Assembly (NCBI GenBank): GCA_958428365.1
Contig: CAUAFT010000004.1
Coordinates: forward strand, 152,313-216,312
Direction of reading: 5' to 3'
Length of the DNA stretch: 64,000 bases
DNA from: an uncultured Lachnospiraceae bacterium
GTDB taxonomy: Bacteria; Bacillota; Clostridia; Lachnospirales; Lachnospiraceae
Shown piece after piece: positions 50,694 through 59,724 of the stretch. Numbering within the stretch: the stretch's first letter is position 1; the number at the start of each line of letters is the position of its first letter. A program made the position numbers and the translations under genes. The notes under the pieces are model-generated. The model ran no database searches and was not told the origin of the DNA. It saw only the letters and a program-made list of their open reading frames with translations.

Positions 50694-51584
50694 TTATTTC
50701 AGCTGAAGCCACTCAATTCCCGGCGTTTCAAAATATTGAGCCGCTCCCATATCAAAGGTGAGAGATGCATTGCCGCCCTTGATGCCCAACACATCATAAC
50801 CGCCCCATACGTCCTCCCGCAGGTAGCTCTCATTATGTGCCGCAAGCCAGTCGCTGTCGTAATTTCCATCCTCGGAAAAGCGCTCGCTTCCCCAATATTG
50901 GAACACAGCCAGAGGCGTCAGCGTATAGAAGCTCAGGACCGGTACAATGTCCGAGGTATCACACAGTCTTCTGACAACTCCTTCCCGGTTGCCCAACAGC
51001 TTGATCAGTGGGGAGCCATAAGTGATCGTATTCAAAATATTGTAATTCTCCTTGAGCACGGTATCCGCCGCCGCTTCCTGAGCGATCATGCCTCCCAGAC
51101 TGTGTCCGTATAAAATAACGTCTGAATTGGATGGAATATTTTCCGTCATGGCTTTCACCACTGCTGCAATATACGGGTTATCCAGATCAAAACCACACAA
51201 CAGATCCGTGACGGCCCCCGTGGACTGTATTCCGGTATAATCACTCCAGATCAATTCCGTTCCCGACAATGCTACGATATAGACCGGTTTGTCCTCTCCA
51301 TCCTGGTGCAGAGTTGCCTCCACGATACCAATCGGTCCATTGTAGGCATCTCCCATAACAAATGTTTCCAAAGTATATTCCAAAAGTCCAAGCGATGTGG
51401 TCGGCACCGACAAAGTTCCGTTATTATACCCCTTAAACGTAAACTTTGCCAGTTCCGAAGCCTTTGTATAGGTCGCTTCTCCTCCTTGCGTTTCCTCATA
51501 TGCAAAGGCGGTCATAGATGTTCCTGATACCATCATTCCCGCTAACACGATACAGATTGCTTTTTTGAATTTGTTCAAATACAC
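50694..51584 (-). CDS. secreted lipase-like alpha/beta hydrolase
   Basis: A 296-residue protein with a cleavable signal peptide (basic MYLNKFKKA, hydrophobic core, AFA at about 26-28). The nucleophile elbow GHSLGG holds the catalytic Ser, and plausible Asp and His partners are in CDTSDIVPV and LAAHNESYL. This is the lipase class 3 layout. It probably cleaves lipid esters outside the cell; substrate unknown. It starts with GTG after GGAGG. It is monocistronic and convergent with the lipoprotein gene. Confidence 0.85.
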   Translation of the reverse strand: MYLNKFKKAICIVLAGMMVSGTSMTAFAYEETQGGEATYTKASELAKFTFKGYNNGTLSVPTTSLGLLEYTLETFVMGDAYNGPIGIVEATLHQDGEDKPVYIVALSGTELIWSDYTGIQSTGAVTDLLCGFDLDNPYIAAVVKAMTENIPSNSDVILYGHSLGGMIAQEAAADTVLKENYNILNTITYGSPLIKLLGNREGVVRRLCDTSDIVPVLSFYTLTPLAVFQYWGSERFSEDGNYDSDWLAAHNESYLREDVWGGYDVLGIKGGNASLTFDMGAAQYFETPGIEWLQLK

Positions 51585-51762
51585 TTTGATTCCTCCATTA
51601 TAACAAATCTGTATATCTTACCCGTAATTCCTTGATCCGTTTTCTATTTTATAACGATTCTCACAGACATAGCAATTCTATTTTTAATTTTTGTCAGACA
51701 TTCACAAAATCATTCACTGATTTTCGGAATTTTCTTTCTCTTCTTTGTGCATTTTGCTTTTC

Positions 51763-52395
51763 TCAAAATTCCTTCCCTGAAAAAATGTGTACGCTGATGA
51801 AAAACGTAACCGCAGAAAGGATGACTGCTCCCACCGGAAGGACATAGATCATATCCTCTATCATCTGCTGCGTCAACACGATATCCATCTCTTCCAGCAA
51901 ATGCTGTAAAAGCACATAGACACCCACCGGGATCAATACCGCCGCCACCAGGATCAGTCTCGCCTTTTCCGCCCCAAACCGAAACAACAGCGGAATAAAT
52001 ATACCGCCCACCAGCAAGCCGATACAGATTCCTATCATGGCATAGATTCCCAGACTTCCATCCATCTCCTTCCCCCGTACCGCATTTGCCGCAAGGGTAA
52101 GCGCCACTCCAATAAGAGTCCCTGCAAGAGAAAAAAGAAAGTTAACAAGATATTTTTCCAGCACATAGTCCCGTCTTGTAACAGGAAATACCATGGCATA
52201 CTTCGTCCAGCCGCATTTTTCATCAAAACTAAAGGTAGTTGCCGTCATCATACAGAACAGGACCGGAAACATCACCAGATAACTTCCGGTATCGGAACTG
52301 CCTGCAAAGCAGATTCCCCACACCACCACGATCAAAAGTATTTGTTTTGCATTATGCCCGATATTATACAAATCGTTTAACATCAATCCTCTCAT
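51763..52395 (-). CDS. ABC-2 type permease of the GntR-ABC operon
   Basis: A 210-residue membrane protein with about six hydrophobic segments. The motif MTATTFSFDEKCGWTKYAMV, seen here as FSFDEKCGWTKYA, followed by FPVTRRDYVLEKY is typical of small ABC-2 permeases paired with YtrA-type regulators. It forms an exporter or drug-sensing complex with the ATPase encoded four bases into its start (ATGA overlap). Substrate unknown. Confidence 0.85.
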   Translation of the reverse strand: MRGLMLNDLYNIGHNAKQILLIVVVWGICFAGSSDTGSYLVMFPVLFCMMTATTFSFDEKCGWTKYAMVFPVTRRDYVLEKYLVNFLFSLAGTLIGVALTLAANAVRGKEMDGSLGIYAMIGICIGLLVGGIFIPLLFRFGAEKARLILVAAVLIPVGVYVLLQHLLEEMDIVLTQQMIEDMIYVLPVGAVILSAVTFFISVHIFSGKEF

Positions 52396-53252
52396 CTCTG
52401 ATCCCCCTTAATATATAAAAGCATGATCTCCTCCAGCGTCGCCGCATCCACCACTGCATCGGTATATACCTTCCGAAACGCATTCCGGTCCTCCACCAGC
52501 ACCTCATATTGGTAATCCATCTTCCGGTAAGCCAGGATCTCCCTTCTGTCCAACTGTTCAAACAGCTTCCGGCCGCAGCGCAGAATACCATAGTGATAGA
52601 TCAGTTCGTCCTTCGGCTTATTCAGAAGGATTCTGCCATCCTGCAAAAAGACAATGTGATCCGCCACCTTTTCCAGATCACTGGTGATATGGGAGGAGAC
52701 CAGAATGGCATGTTCCTCATCCTGTACAAAGTCCAGGAAAATGTCCAGGATCTCATCCCGCATGACCGGATCCAATCCGCTGGTCGCCTCATCTAAGATC
52801 AGCAGCCTTGCGTGGTGGGAGAGAGCCGCCGCCAGACAGAGCTTCACCTGCATTCCTTTGGAAAAGGTCTGGATCTCCTTTTTTTCCGGCAATTTGAACT
52901 TCTCAAGATATGCCCGGTACTCTGCCATATCCCAGTTCCGGTAGACTCTGCCACAGATTTTTCCCACCTTTGCAGGCGTTAAGGTCTCATGGAAATGGAT
53001 TCCATCGAAGACCACTCCAATCTCTTCCCTTAGATTTTTTTCCTCTGCGTCCATTTTACGTCCCAGGATCTCAATCTCTCCCCTGTCTGTTTTGATGAGA
53101 TTTAAGATTGCCTTCATCGTGGTACTCTTGCCTGCCCCGTTCTCACCGATCAGTCCCATAATGCTCCCCTTCGGGAGCTTCAAGCAAATGTCTTTTAGGG
53201 AAAAGCCCGGATAGGATTTGTCTAAATGGCGGATCTGTAATGCATACTCCAT
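52392..53252 (-). CDS. ABC transporter ATPase of the GntR-ABC operon
   Basis: A 286-residue ATPase with Walker A GENGAGKST, Q-loop IGVVFDGIHFHE, signature FSKGMQVKL, Walker B LLILDEATSGLD and the switch His in VSSHITSD. The C-terminal about 75 residues form an extra domain. The TAATG overlap with the GntR gene and ATGA overlap with the permease gene show tight coupling. Such YtrB-like ATPases respond to cell-wall-active compounds in Bacillus; here that is inference. Confidence 0.92.
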   Translation of the reverse strand: MEYALQIRHLDKSYPGFSLKDICLKLPKGSIMGLIGENGAGKSTTMKAILNLIKTDRGEIEILGRKMDAEEKNLREEIGVVFDGIHFHETLTPAKVGKICGRVYRNWDMAEYRAYLEKFKLPEKKEIQTFSKGMQVKLCLAAALSHHARLLILDEATSGLDPVMRDEILDIFLDFVQDEEHAILVSSHITSDLEKVADHIVFLQDGRILLNKPKDELIYHYGILRCGRKLFEQLDRREILAYRKMDYQYEVLVEDRNAFRKVYTDAVVDAATLEEIMLLYIKGDQR

Positions 53253-53629
53253 TATTCTTCCTCCTGATAAAAAATCTCCAGCAGTTCTGTCAGCTTCTCA
53301 AATCCGATCCCGCATCTTTTGGCAGTCTCCACCGCCTGCGCCAGATGTTCTTCCACGACTTTCTGCTGTTCTTCCTGATAAAATTCTTTGCTGTTTGCCG
53401 AAATAAAGCTGCCCTTTCCCACGGTGGTCTCAATAAAACCATCCTTTTGCAGATCCTCATAGGCACGCTGTACGGTAATGACACTGATATGTAAGGATTT
53501 TGCCAACGCCCTCATGGAGGGGATCGGCTCTCCCTGCTGTAATTCCCCGTTCAGAACCATCGCCTTGATCTGCTCGGTAATCTGCTCATAGATCGGCTTA
53601 TTTGTATTTGAGCTGATAATAATTTCCAC
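53252..53629 (-). CDS. GntR-family regulator, YtrA type
   Basis: A 125-residue short GntR regulator: winged helix IYEQITEQIKAMVLNGEL, recognition region IPSMRALAKSLHISVITVQRA, and only a short C-terminal helix pair instead of an effector domain, as in YtrA. It represses its own operon, which carries the ABC genes downstream. A GTG start seven bases after GGAGG was chosen. A 37-base dyad overlaps its promoter. Confidence 0.9.
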   Translation of the reverse strand: MEIIISSNTNKPIYEQITEQIKAMVLNGELQQGEPIPSMRALAKSLHISVITVQRAYEDLQKDGFIETTVGKGSFISANSKEFYQEEQQKVVEEHLAQAVETAKRCGIGFEKLTELLEIFYQEEE

Positions 53630-53647
53630 TTTCTTACCTCCGGATCG

Positions 53648-53704
53648 TAATATAGTATACTTATTTCGTAAGTACACTATATTACAATATATACACTCTG
53701 TCAA
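53648..53704 (-). promoter_or_regulatory. promoter and dyad operator of the GntR-ABC operon
   Basis: Minus-strand TTGACA and TATAGT are 17 bases apart. The dyad TAATATAGTATACTTA / TAAGTACACTATATTA, with a five-base centre, covers the -10 region and the start of transcription: a good GntR operator. Confidence 0.85.
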
Positions 53705-53821
53705 GAGGTTTTCTGCTGTGTGGAACATGATTACAAACCACCATATCCATTCAAGGAATCTATCCTGTTTTTATTGCGCAGACATCCCAACGAAATTTTC
53801 TATCTGATTATCAATAAAAAA

Positions 53822-53843
53822 GAACACCGCCTCCACGATGTTC
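53822..53843 (-). terminator. terminator of the 59-residue protein gene
   Basis: GAACACCG and CGATGTTC pair around a six-base loop; on the minus strand the stem is followed by TTTTTT. It lies just past the small gene's stop codon. Confidence 0.75.
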
Positions 53844-53851
53844 CTTCTCCA

Positions 53852-54031
53852 CTATCCTTCTAATTTTCCGATCTGTTCCACCAGATCCCTCATTTCCCGC
53901 TTGGTCTGAGTCGCCTGCGCCGCCTCCAGAACCTGTCTCTTTTCCTCGTCAGTCATCTCTGCAAACTGGGCAAGCGCCCGCTCATTTGTCCCCAGAGCAA
54001 AGGAAAACCCAATCGGCATGTCCTCGTTCAT
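53852..54031 (-). CDS. small conserved-type protein of 59 residues
   Basis: Reads MNEDMPIGFSFALGTNERAL at the start and is helical and glutamate/glutamine-rich afterwards (EEKRQVLEAAQA, EMRDLVEQIGKLEG). The ATG follows AGGAGGGGATTGC, a strong ribosome binding site, and the gene ends at an intrinsic terminator. I recall similar short proteins in other Lachnospiraceae but know no function. No membrane segment is present. Confidence 0.7.
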   Translation of the reverse strand: MNEDMPIGFSFALGTNERALAQFAEMTDEEKRQVLEAAQATQTKREMRDLVEQIGKLEG

Positions 54032-54144
54032 GCAATCCCCTCCTGAAACGTAATGTACAATCCTTTTACGTTCCTAGTATGGGCAAAAATCATGAACTGT
54101 ATTCCATGCATATAATATAGTAATGATTTCTTTCTGGTGTTCTT

Positions 54145-54360
54145 ATGAAATGTTGTCAAAACCTGTATTTTTTATCGACCCTTGCCTGCCAGCTCTCGGA
54201 ATGCCTGGATGAACAGGAACTGGAAGTACTGGCGGCTGACCTTGTGGTGCTCAGCGATATGCTGGCTAATATTCTGGCAAGATCCTCTAGTTCTTCTGAA
54301 TGCGAAGAACCGGATCATTCTAATGATTGCGCAGATAAACAAAAAATGCCGAAAACCTGA
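54145..54360 (+). CDS. small DUF6774-like protein
   Basis: A 71-residue protein with LACQLSECLDEQELEVLAAD and LVVLSDMLANILARS blocks, which I associate with the DUF6774 type of short clostridial proteins; the tail is polar and serine-rich. The ribosome binding site is weak. Its 3' end overlaps the terminator of the tRNA transcript on the other strand. Real but not certain. Confidence 0.55.
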   Translation: MKCCQNLYFLSTLACQLSECLDEQELEVLAADLVVLSDMLANILARSSSSSECEEPDHSNDCADKQKMPKT

Positions 54361-54369
54361 AGTTCTCGG
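54349..54369 (-). terminator. terminator of the tRNA-Val/tRNA-Met transcript
   Basis: On the minus strand CCGAGAAC and GTTTTCGG pair with one mismatch around TTCAG, followed by CATTTTTTG. It lies 14 bases after tRNA-Met. Confidence 0.7.
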
Positions 54370-54382
54370 ACATTTTACTTAG

Positions 54383-54456
54383 TAGCGAGAGGGGGACTTG
54401 AACCCTCGACACTACGGGTATGAACCGTATGCTCTAGCCAGCTGAGCTATCTCGCC
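54383..54456 (-). tRNA. tRNA-Met (CAU)
   Basis: 74 bases. The acceptor stem GGCGAGA pairs with TCTCGCT (first pair G-U); the anticodon loop is TTCATAC on the stem TACGG/CCGTA. The first pair and overall sequence fit elongator tRNA-Met rather than initiator or lysidine tRNA-Ile. CCA is not encoded. One A-C mismatch is seen in the T stem. Confidence 0.93.
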
Positions 54457-54479
54457 ATATCTGAATTTTTAGAAATCAA

Positions 54480-54552
54480 TGGGACCTACAGGGCTCGAAC
54501 CTGTGACCCTCTGCTTGTAAGGCAGATGCTCTCCCAGCTGAGCTAAGATCCC
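54480..54552 (-). tRNA. tRNA-Val (UAC)
   Basis: 73 bases with acceptor GGGATCT, anticodon loop CTTACAA (anticodon TAC) and T arm ACAGG/CCTGT with TTCGAGC loop. It is transcribed ahead of tRNA-Met from the promoter below. Confidence 0.95.
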
Positions 54553-54558
54553 ATGATC

Positions 54559-54584
54559 GGAGTCGGTTTCATCCGACCGACTCC
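54559..54584 (-). other. leader hairpin of the tRNA transcript
   Basis: GGAGTCGGT and ACCGACTCC form a 9-bp stem just upstream of tRNA-Val, at the predicted 5' end of the transcript. There is no T-run, so it is a processing or stabilising structure rather than a terminator. Confidence 0.5.
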
Positions 54585-54587
54585 GTT

Positions 54588-54617
54588 ATTATACTACCTG
54601 TCCTTAGTATAAGTCAA
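54588..54617 (-). promoter_or_regulatory. promoter of the tRNA-Val/tRNA-Met transcript
   Basis: Minus-strand TTGACT and TATAAT are 18 bases apart, between purL and tRNA-Val. Confidence 0.8.
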
Positions 54618-54654
54618 GCACTTTTTTGCAATTTTTGTAAAAACTTATACATTT

Positions 54655-57600
54655 CTACTTAAAATAAGCAACTCCTGACTCAAAGAGCTTCATATCCTGC
54701 TCACCGTAGATATTGACAGCCACGGACTGTCCTTTTCTCTCCGCATGAGCCATCTTACCCAGCACACGTCCATCCGGGCTGGTGATACCCTCGATTGCCA
54801 GATAAGAACCGTTGACATTCCACTCTTCATCCATGGTCGGGATCCCCGCCTCATTGACATACTGAGTCGCCACCTGACCGTTTTCAAAGAGCTTGTCCAG
54901 CCACTCCTTCGGAGCAACGAAACGTCCCTCTCCATGGGAAGCCGGATTGCAGTATACCTTTCCAACCTCTGCCCCTGCAAGCCAAGGAGACTTGTTGGTC
55001 ACAACCTTGGTATAGACCATCTTGGAGATATGACGTCCAATGGTATTGTAAGTCAGAGTCGGAGAATCCGCTTTCTGCTCTGTAATCTCACCGTAAGGCA
55101 CCAGACCTAATTTAATCAACGCCTGAAAACCGTTACAGATTCCAAGAGCAAGTCCGTCTCTCTCGTTCAACAGCTTCATCACCGCTTCTCTCATCTTCTC
55201 ATTGCGGAATGCCGTGGCAAAGAACTTTGCGCTTCCCTCCGGCTCGTCTCCTGCGCTAAATCCTCCCGGAAACATAATGATCTGGGACTGGTCAATGGCT
55301 TTTACAAAGACGTCCACGGAATCCCGGATATCCTCCGCGCTTAAGTTCTTAAATACCTTCACAATCGTATTCGCACCTGCCGCCTCAAATGCTTTCGCGC
55401 TGTCGTACTCGCAGTTCGTACCAGGGAATACCGGAATAAATACAGTTGGCTTTGCAATCTTATTTTTGCATACATGAACATTTCCTGCCGTATACATCGG
55501 AGTATCCAGAACATCCTTCTCCTTTGTCGCACGGGTTGGGAACACCTTTTCCAGAGTTCCTGTCCACGCTGTGACCGCTTCCTCCATGGTGATCCTCATG
55601 CTGCCATAGACAAATTCTGCCTGTTCCGTTATCTCACCGATTACTTCCGCATCTTTTACCGCACCGATAATTTCCTCGGCTCTGTCCGCCGGGATCTCTG
55701 CCACCAGGTTACCAAATCCCGGTGCAAAGAGCACATTCTGATCCACGTCCTCCCGGATCGTCACGCCCAGCTTATTACCGAATGCCATCTTGCTGACTGC
55801 TGCCGCCACGCCTTTTCCATCCAAGGCATAGGCAGAAACAATGGCGCCGCTCTGAATAAATTCATGAATCTGGTCATACAGCTTCATAATCTGCTCATAT
55901 TCTGGCAGGTCATATTCATCCTTTGCCACTTTGAACAGTAAAATCTTATTTCCGGCTTTCTTAAATTCCGGTGTAATGATATCTTTTTCCTTCGCCACAT
56001 CCACCGCAAAGGATACCAGAGTCGGAGGAACGTCGATATCGTTAAAGGTTCCCGACATGGAGTCCTTACCGCCGATGGACGGAAGTCCGAATCCCATCTG
56101 AGCGCTGTAAGCTCCAAGCAGCGCCGCAAACGGCTGGCTCCAGCGTTTTGCTTCCTCGCTCATTCTGCGGAAGTATTCCTGGAAAGTGAATCGGATCTTC
56201 TTATAGTCACCGCCTGACGCCACAATTCTTGCAACTGACTCAAGCACCGCATAGACTGCGCCGTGATATGGACTCCAGGAGGACAAATACGGGTCGAATC
56301 CGTATGCCATCATGGTCACCGTGTCACATTTTCCCTCCGCCACCGGAAGTTTTGCCACCATGCTCTGGGTCTCCGTCAGCTGATAGCGTCCGCCGTAAGG
56401 CATGAATACGCTTCCCGCCCCAATGGAACCATCGAACATCTCCACCAGTCCCTTCTGGGAGCATACATTCAGGTCTGCCAATGTGGTCATCCACGCCTTT
56501 TTCACATCTCCCGCCTCAAGGGCCTCTGCAACACCGCCAATCTCCTTCTTTTCAAAGAAATTCTCTTCTTTCTTCGGGATATCCACTGCCACCCTGGTCT
56601 CCTGATGGGCTCCGTTGGTATCCAAAAAGGCTCTGGAAATATTTACGATCTCCTTTCCTCTCCATTCCAGGACAAGACGAGGTTCCTCGGTCACAACCGC
56701 CACCTCGATCGCTTCTAAGTTCTCTTCCTTTGCATAACTTAAGAACTGATCCACATCCTCCGGTGCGATGACGACCGCCATACGCTCCTGAGACTCGGAG
56801 ATTGCCAGCTCTGTGCCGTCCAGACCCGCATATTTTTTCGGAACCTTGTCCAATTGAACGCGGAGTCCGTCTGCCAGCTCTCCGATCGCCACGGAAACAC
56901 CGCCGGCTCCAAAGTCGTTACATTTTTTAATTAAATGCGCCACTTCCTCCCTGCGGAAAAGTCTCTGGATCTTACGCTCTGTCGGAGGATTTCCTTTCTG
57001 TACCTCTGCGCCGCAGGTGTCAATGGACTGGGTGGTATGCGCCTTGGAGGAACCTGTCGCTCCACCGCAGCCGTCTCGTCCCGTTCTTCCACCGAGTAAA
57101 ATAATGATATCTCCCGGATCGGAGGTCAGCCGCTGTACCGCACGTCTCGGAGCAGCTCCCATAACGGCGCCGATCTCCATACGTTTTGCCACATAGTCCG
57201 GATGATAGATCTCCTTGACATAGCCGGTGGCAAGACCGATCTGGTTTCCGTAAGAGCTGTAACCGTCAGCTGCCCCGCGAACCAATTTTTTCTGAGGAAG
57301 TTTTCCCTCTAAGGTATCCTTTACGGAAACCGTCGGGTCTGCTGCTCCTGTCACACGCATTGCCTGATATACATAGGTACGTCCGGAAAGCGGATCGCGG
57401 ATGGCACCGCCCAGGCAGGTTGCGGCTCCACCGAAAGGCTCGATCTCCGTCGGATGGTTGTGGGTCTCATTTTTGAAATTCACAAGCCACTCCTCTGTTA
57501 CCCCGTCTACCTCCACCGGAACCACGATGGAGCAGGCGTTGATCTCTTCGGATTCCTCCAGATCTTCCAGCTTGCCCTCCTTGCGAAGTTTTTTCATCGC

Positions 57601-58440
57601 CATCAGGGCAATGTCCATTAAGCAGACAAATTTGTCGTCCCTGCCTGCGTAGATCTCGTTGTGTGTATCCAGATACTCCTGATAGGTCTTTTCCATCGGA
57701 GTCTTATAGAATCCCTCGTCAAACGCCACATCCGTCAGCTCTGTGGAGAAGGTGGTATGACGGCAGTGATCGGACCAGTAGGTATCCAGCACACGGATCT
57801 CTGTCATGGATGGATCTCTCTTTTCTTCCTTGCAGAAATAATTCTGGATATGCAAAAAGTCCTTGAAGGTCATTGCCAGTCCCAAAGAATCGTATAATGC
57901 TTTTAACTCAGCTTCCGGCATATTCTGAAATCCATCAAAAACTGCCACATCCGCAGGCTCTTCAAATTCCGTGATTAAGGTCTCCGGTTTTTCCATTCCG
58001 GTCTCTCTGGAATCCACCGGGTTGATGCAGTGATTTTTGATCGCTTCCAGTTCCTGGTCTGTCACGGCTCCTTCCACAACGTAGGTGGTTGCAGTGCGGA
58101 TGACCGGTTCCTCTTCTTCTCTCAATAACTTCACGCACTGTTCCGCGGAATCGGCCCTCTGGTCAAACTGCCCCGGCAGGTATTCCACGCTGAATACTTT
58201 TGCGCCCTCTGAGATAAATTCCTCCTCGTAGACGTCGTCTACCGGCGGCTCGGAGAATACGGTTCCCAGAGCTTTTTGGTAGGTCTCCTCTGAGACGTTT
58301 TCTATATCATAACGGATCAGGACACGCACGCCCGTTACGGTCTTGATGCCCAGGTAACTCTTGATTTCAGATTGTAATTCTTTTGCTGCCACGGCATAGG
58401 CAGGCTTTTTTTCTACATAGACTCTTCTTACGTTACTCAT
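54655..58440 (-). CDS. purL: phosphoribosylformylglycinamidine synthase (PurL with fused glutaminase)
   Basis: A 1261-residue large-type FGAM synthase, step four of purine synthesis: FGAR + Gln + ATP to FGAM. The N-terminal domain is followed by the two AIRS-like halves (for example KNETHNHPTEIEPFGGAA and GGKDSMSGTF). The C-terminal glutaminase is class I, with PGTNCEYDSAKAF, the oxyanion GGFSAGDEPEGSA and the catalytic Cys in GICNGFQAL. Single-chain PurL in a Firmicute differs from the split PurLQS of Bacillus but is common in Lachnospiraceae. No other pur genes adjoin. AGAGGAGG precedes the ATG. Confidence 0.96.
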   Translation of the reverse strand: MSNVRRVYVEKKPAYAVAAKELQSEIKSYLGIKTVTGVRVLIRYDIENVSEETYQKALGTVFSEPPVDDVYEEEFISEGAKVFSVEYLPGQFDQRADSAEQCVKLLREEEEPVIRTATTYVVEGAVTDQELEAIKNHCINPVDSRETGMEKPETLITEFEEPADVAVFDGFQNMPEAELKALYDSLGLAMTFKDFLHIQNYFCKEEKRDPSMTEIRVLDTYWSDHCRHTTFSTELTDVAFDEGFYKTPMEKTYQEYLDTHNEIYAGRDDKFVCLMDIALMAMKKLRKEGKLEDLEESEEINACSIVVPVEVDGVTEEWLVNFKNETHNHPTEIEPFGGAATCLGGAIRDPLSGRTYVYQAMRVTGAADPTVSVKDTLEGKLPQKKLVRGAADGYSSYGNQIGLATGYVKEIYHPDYVAKRMEIGAVMGAAPRRAVQRLTSDPGDIIILLGGRTGRDGCGGATGSSKAHTTQSIDTCGAEVQKGNPPTERKIQRLFRREEVAHLIKKCNDFGAGGVSVAIGELADGLRVQLDKVPKKYAGLDGTELAISESQERMAVVIAPEDVDQFLSYAKEENLEAIEVAVVTEEPRLVLEWRGKEIVNISRAFLDTNGAHQETRVAVDIPKKEENFFEKKEIGGVAEALEAGDVKKAWMTTLADLNVCSQKGLVEMFDGSIGAGSVFMPYGGRYQLTETQSMVAKLPVAEGKCDTVTMMAYGFDPYLSSWSPYHGAVYAVLESVARIVASGGDYKKIRFTFQEYFRRMSEEAKRWSQPFAALLGAYSAQMGFGLPSIGGKDSMSGTFNDIDVPPTLVSFAVDVAKEKDIITPEFKKAGNKILLFKVAKDEYDLPEYEQIMKLYDQIHEFIQSGAIVSAYALDGKGVAAAVSKMAFGNKLGVTIREDVDQNVLFAPGFGNLVAEIPADRAEEIIGAVKDAEVIGEITEQAEFVYGSMRITMEEAVTAWTGTLEKVFPTRATKEKDVLDTPMYTAGNVHVCKNKIAKPTVFIPVFPGTNCEYDSAKAFEAAGANTIVKVFKNLSAEDIRDSVDVFVKAIDQSQIIMFPGGFSAGDEPEGSAKFFATAFRNEKMREAVMKLLNERDGLALGICNGFQALIKLGLVPYGEITEQKADSPTLTYNTIGRHISKMVYTKVVTNKSPWLAGAEVGKVYCNPASHGEGRFVAPKEWLDKLFENGQVATQYVNEAGIPTMDEEWNVNGSYLAIEGITSPDGRVLGKMAHAERKGQSVAVNIYGEQDMKLFESGVAYFK

Positions 58441-58668
58441 GAAAAACCTCCTCTTAAAATCTTTTTAAATTGATATTTGCTGTGATTTTGGGGTTGTGTA
58501 AATTTACACCGCCAGGATGCTGTCCGGCGATATCATATCTGTTGATAGTATAACATCCCTCTCAAAATTAGGAAAATTAATATATTTAATTCCATTTATA
58601 AGTATTACTAATTTCTTTCACACCCTGTTCTTTTTCTATTTTATCACAGATCACCGCCTCCGCATACA
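58441..58668. other. purL leader region
   Basis: This part of the divergent purL-lysR gap holds a TATACT -10-like element on the minus strand, the hairpin CGCCAGGATGCTGTCCGGCG and the palindrome TGTAAATTTACA, all within the purL leader. I looked for a purine riboswitch core and did not find one. Confidence 0.45.
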
Positions 58669-58697
58669 TTGACTTATTTATTAGCAAAAATTATAAT
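58669..58697 (+). promoter_or_regulatory. promoter of the LysR gene
   Basis: TTGACT and TATAAT are exactly 17 bases apart. The start codon is about 135 bases downstream, which leaves a long leader. Confidence 0.7.
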
Positions 58698-58833
58698 ATA
58701 CCCATATATTTATTAATTTAAGGTTTAACCAATTTTCCATTGAAAAATTCTATATGGACCATAAAACAACCCTATGACAAAACCATATCACAAACCATAA
58801 GAAACAAAATAAATCCACACAAAGGAGCTTCCC

Positions 58834-59724
58834 ATGGATATCAACTACGAATTATACAAAGTATTTTACCACGTTGCCGCCACTTTAAGTTTCTCAGAGG
58901 CCAGCAAACAATTATTTATCTCCCAGTCCGCAGTCAGTCAGTCCATCAAGACTCTGGAAAAGAAGCTGGGGCAGCCTCTTTTTATCCGCAGTACAAAGAA
59001 GGTACAGCTCACCCCTGCAGGAAAGGTTCTGCTAAAGCACATTGAACCTGCCATGAATCTGATCCGCCGGGGGGAGGATCAGCTTTTAGACGCAGGTACC
59101 CTGGGGCTTGGGCAGCTGCACATCGGAGCCAGCGACACCATCTGCCGCTATTTTTTGGTGCCCTACTTAAAACAATTTCACAAAAAGTTCCCTTCCGTTC
59201 CCATCAAGGTCACCAACGCCACTTCCTTAAGCTGCGTGGATCTCCTGGAACAGGGAAAAGTGGATCTGATCGTCACGAATTTTCCAAACGTCCGGCTGAA
59301 CCACTCCTACATACAAAAGACCGTCTCCCAGTTCACCGACGTCTTTATCGCCAACCCTGCTTATTTTCATCTGGAGGACAGGGAACTGAGCCTGGCGGAG
59401 TTAAAGCGCTATCCCATCCTGATGCTAGACCGAAAAAGTACCACCAGCGAATTTCTCCACAACCTCTTTCTGCAAAACCAGTTGGAGCTGATCCCTGAGA
59501 TCGAACTGAGCAGCAACGACCTTTTGATCGACCTGGCAAAAATCGGGCTGGGGATCGCCTTCATTCCCGACTACTGCCTCACCGGACAGCCAAAGGATCT
59601 CTTCATCCTGCGCACGAAGGAAACCCTGCCCCCAAGGCAGCTCGTCGCCTCCATCAATCCCAATCTGCCGATCTCTGCCTCCACAGAAGAGTTCTTAAGA
59701 CTGCTTCCTCCAAAAAGCCTCTAA
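58834..59724 (+). CDS. LysR-family transcriptional regulator
   Basis: A 296-residue regulator. The N-terminal winged helix is clear (YKVFYHVAATLSFSEASKQL, ISQSAVSQSIKTLEKKLG, FIRSTKKVQLTPAG), followed by a two-lobed effector-binding domain (GQLHIGASDT ... GIAFIPDYCL). The variant YHVAATLSFSEASKQL helix is the CysL/YwfK-like type common in clostridia. It is divergent from purL and convergent with the helicase gene, overlapping the latter's 3' end by 30 bases. The regulated genes cannot be told. AAAGGAG precedes the ATG. Confidence 0.93.
   Translation: MDINYELYKVFYHVAATLSFSEASKQLFISQSAVSQSIKTLEKKLGQPLFIRSTKKVQLTPAGKVLLKHIEPAMNLIRRGEDQLLDAGTLGLGQLHIGASDTICRYFLVPYLKQFHKKFPSVPIKVTNATSLSCVDLLEQGKVDLIVTNFPNVRLNHSYIQKTVSQFTDVFIANPAYFHLEDRELSLAELKRYPILMLDRKSTTSEFLHNLFLQNQLELIPEIELSSNDLLIDLAKIGLGIAFIPDYCLTGQPKDLFILRTKETLPPRQLVASINPNLPISASTEEFLRLLPPKSL

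Noticed and set aside
54559..54584. Hairpin upstream of tRNA-Val considered as purL terminator
   Set aside because: It lies downstream of a good tRNA promoter and lacks a T-run on the minus strand.
58441..58668. Purine riboswitch upstream of purL
   Set aside because: Stem-loops are present, but the three-way-junction core bases of the purine aptamer are not.
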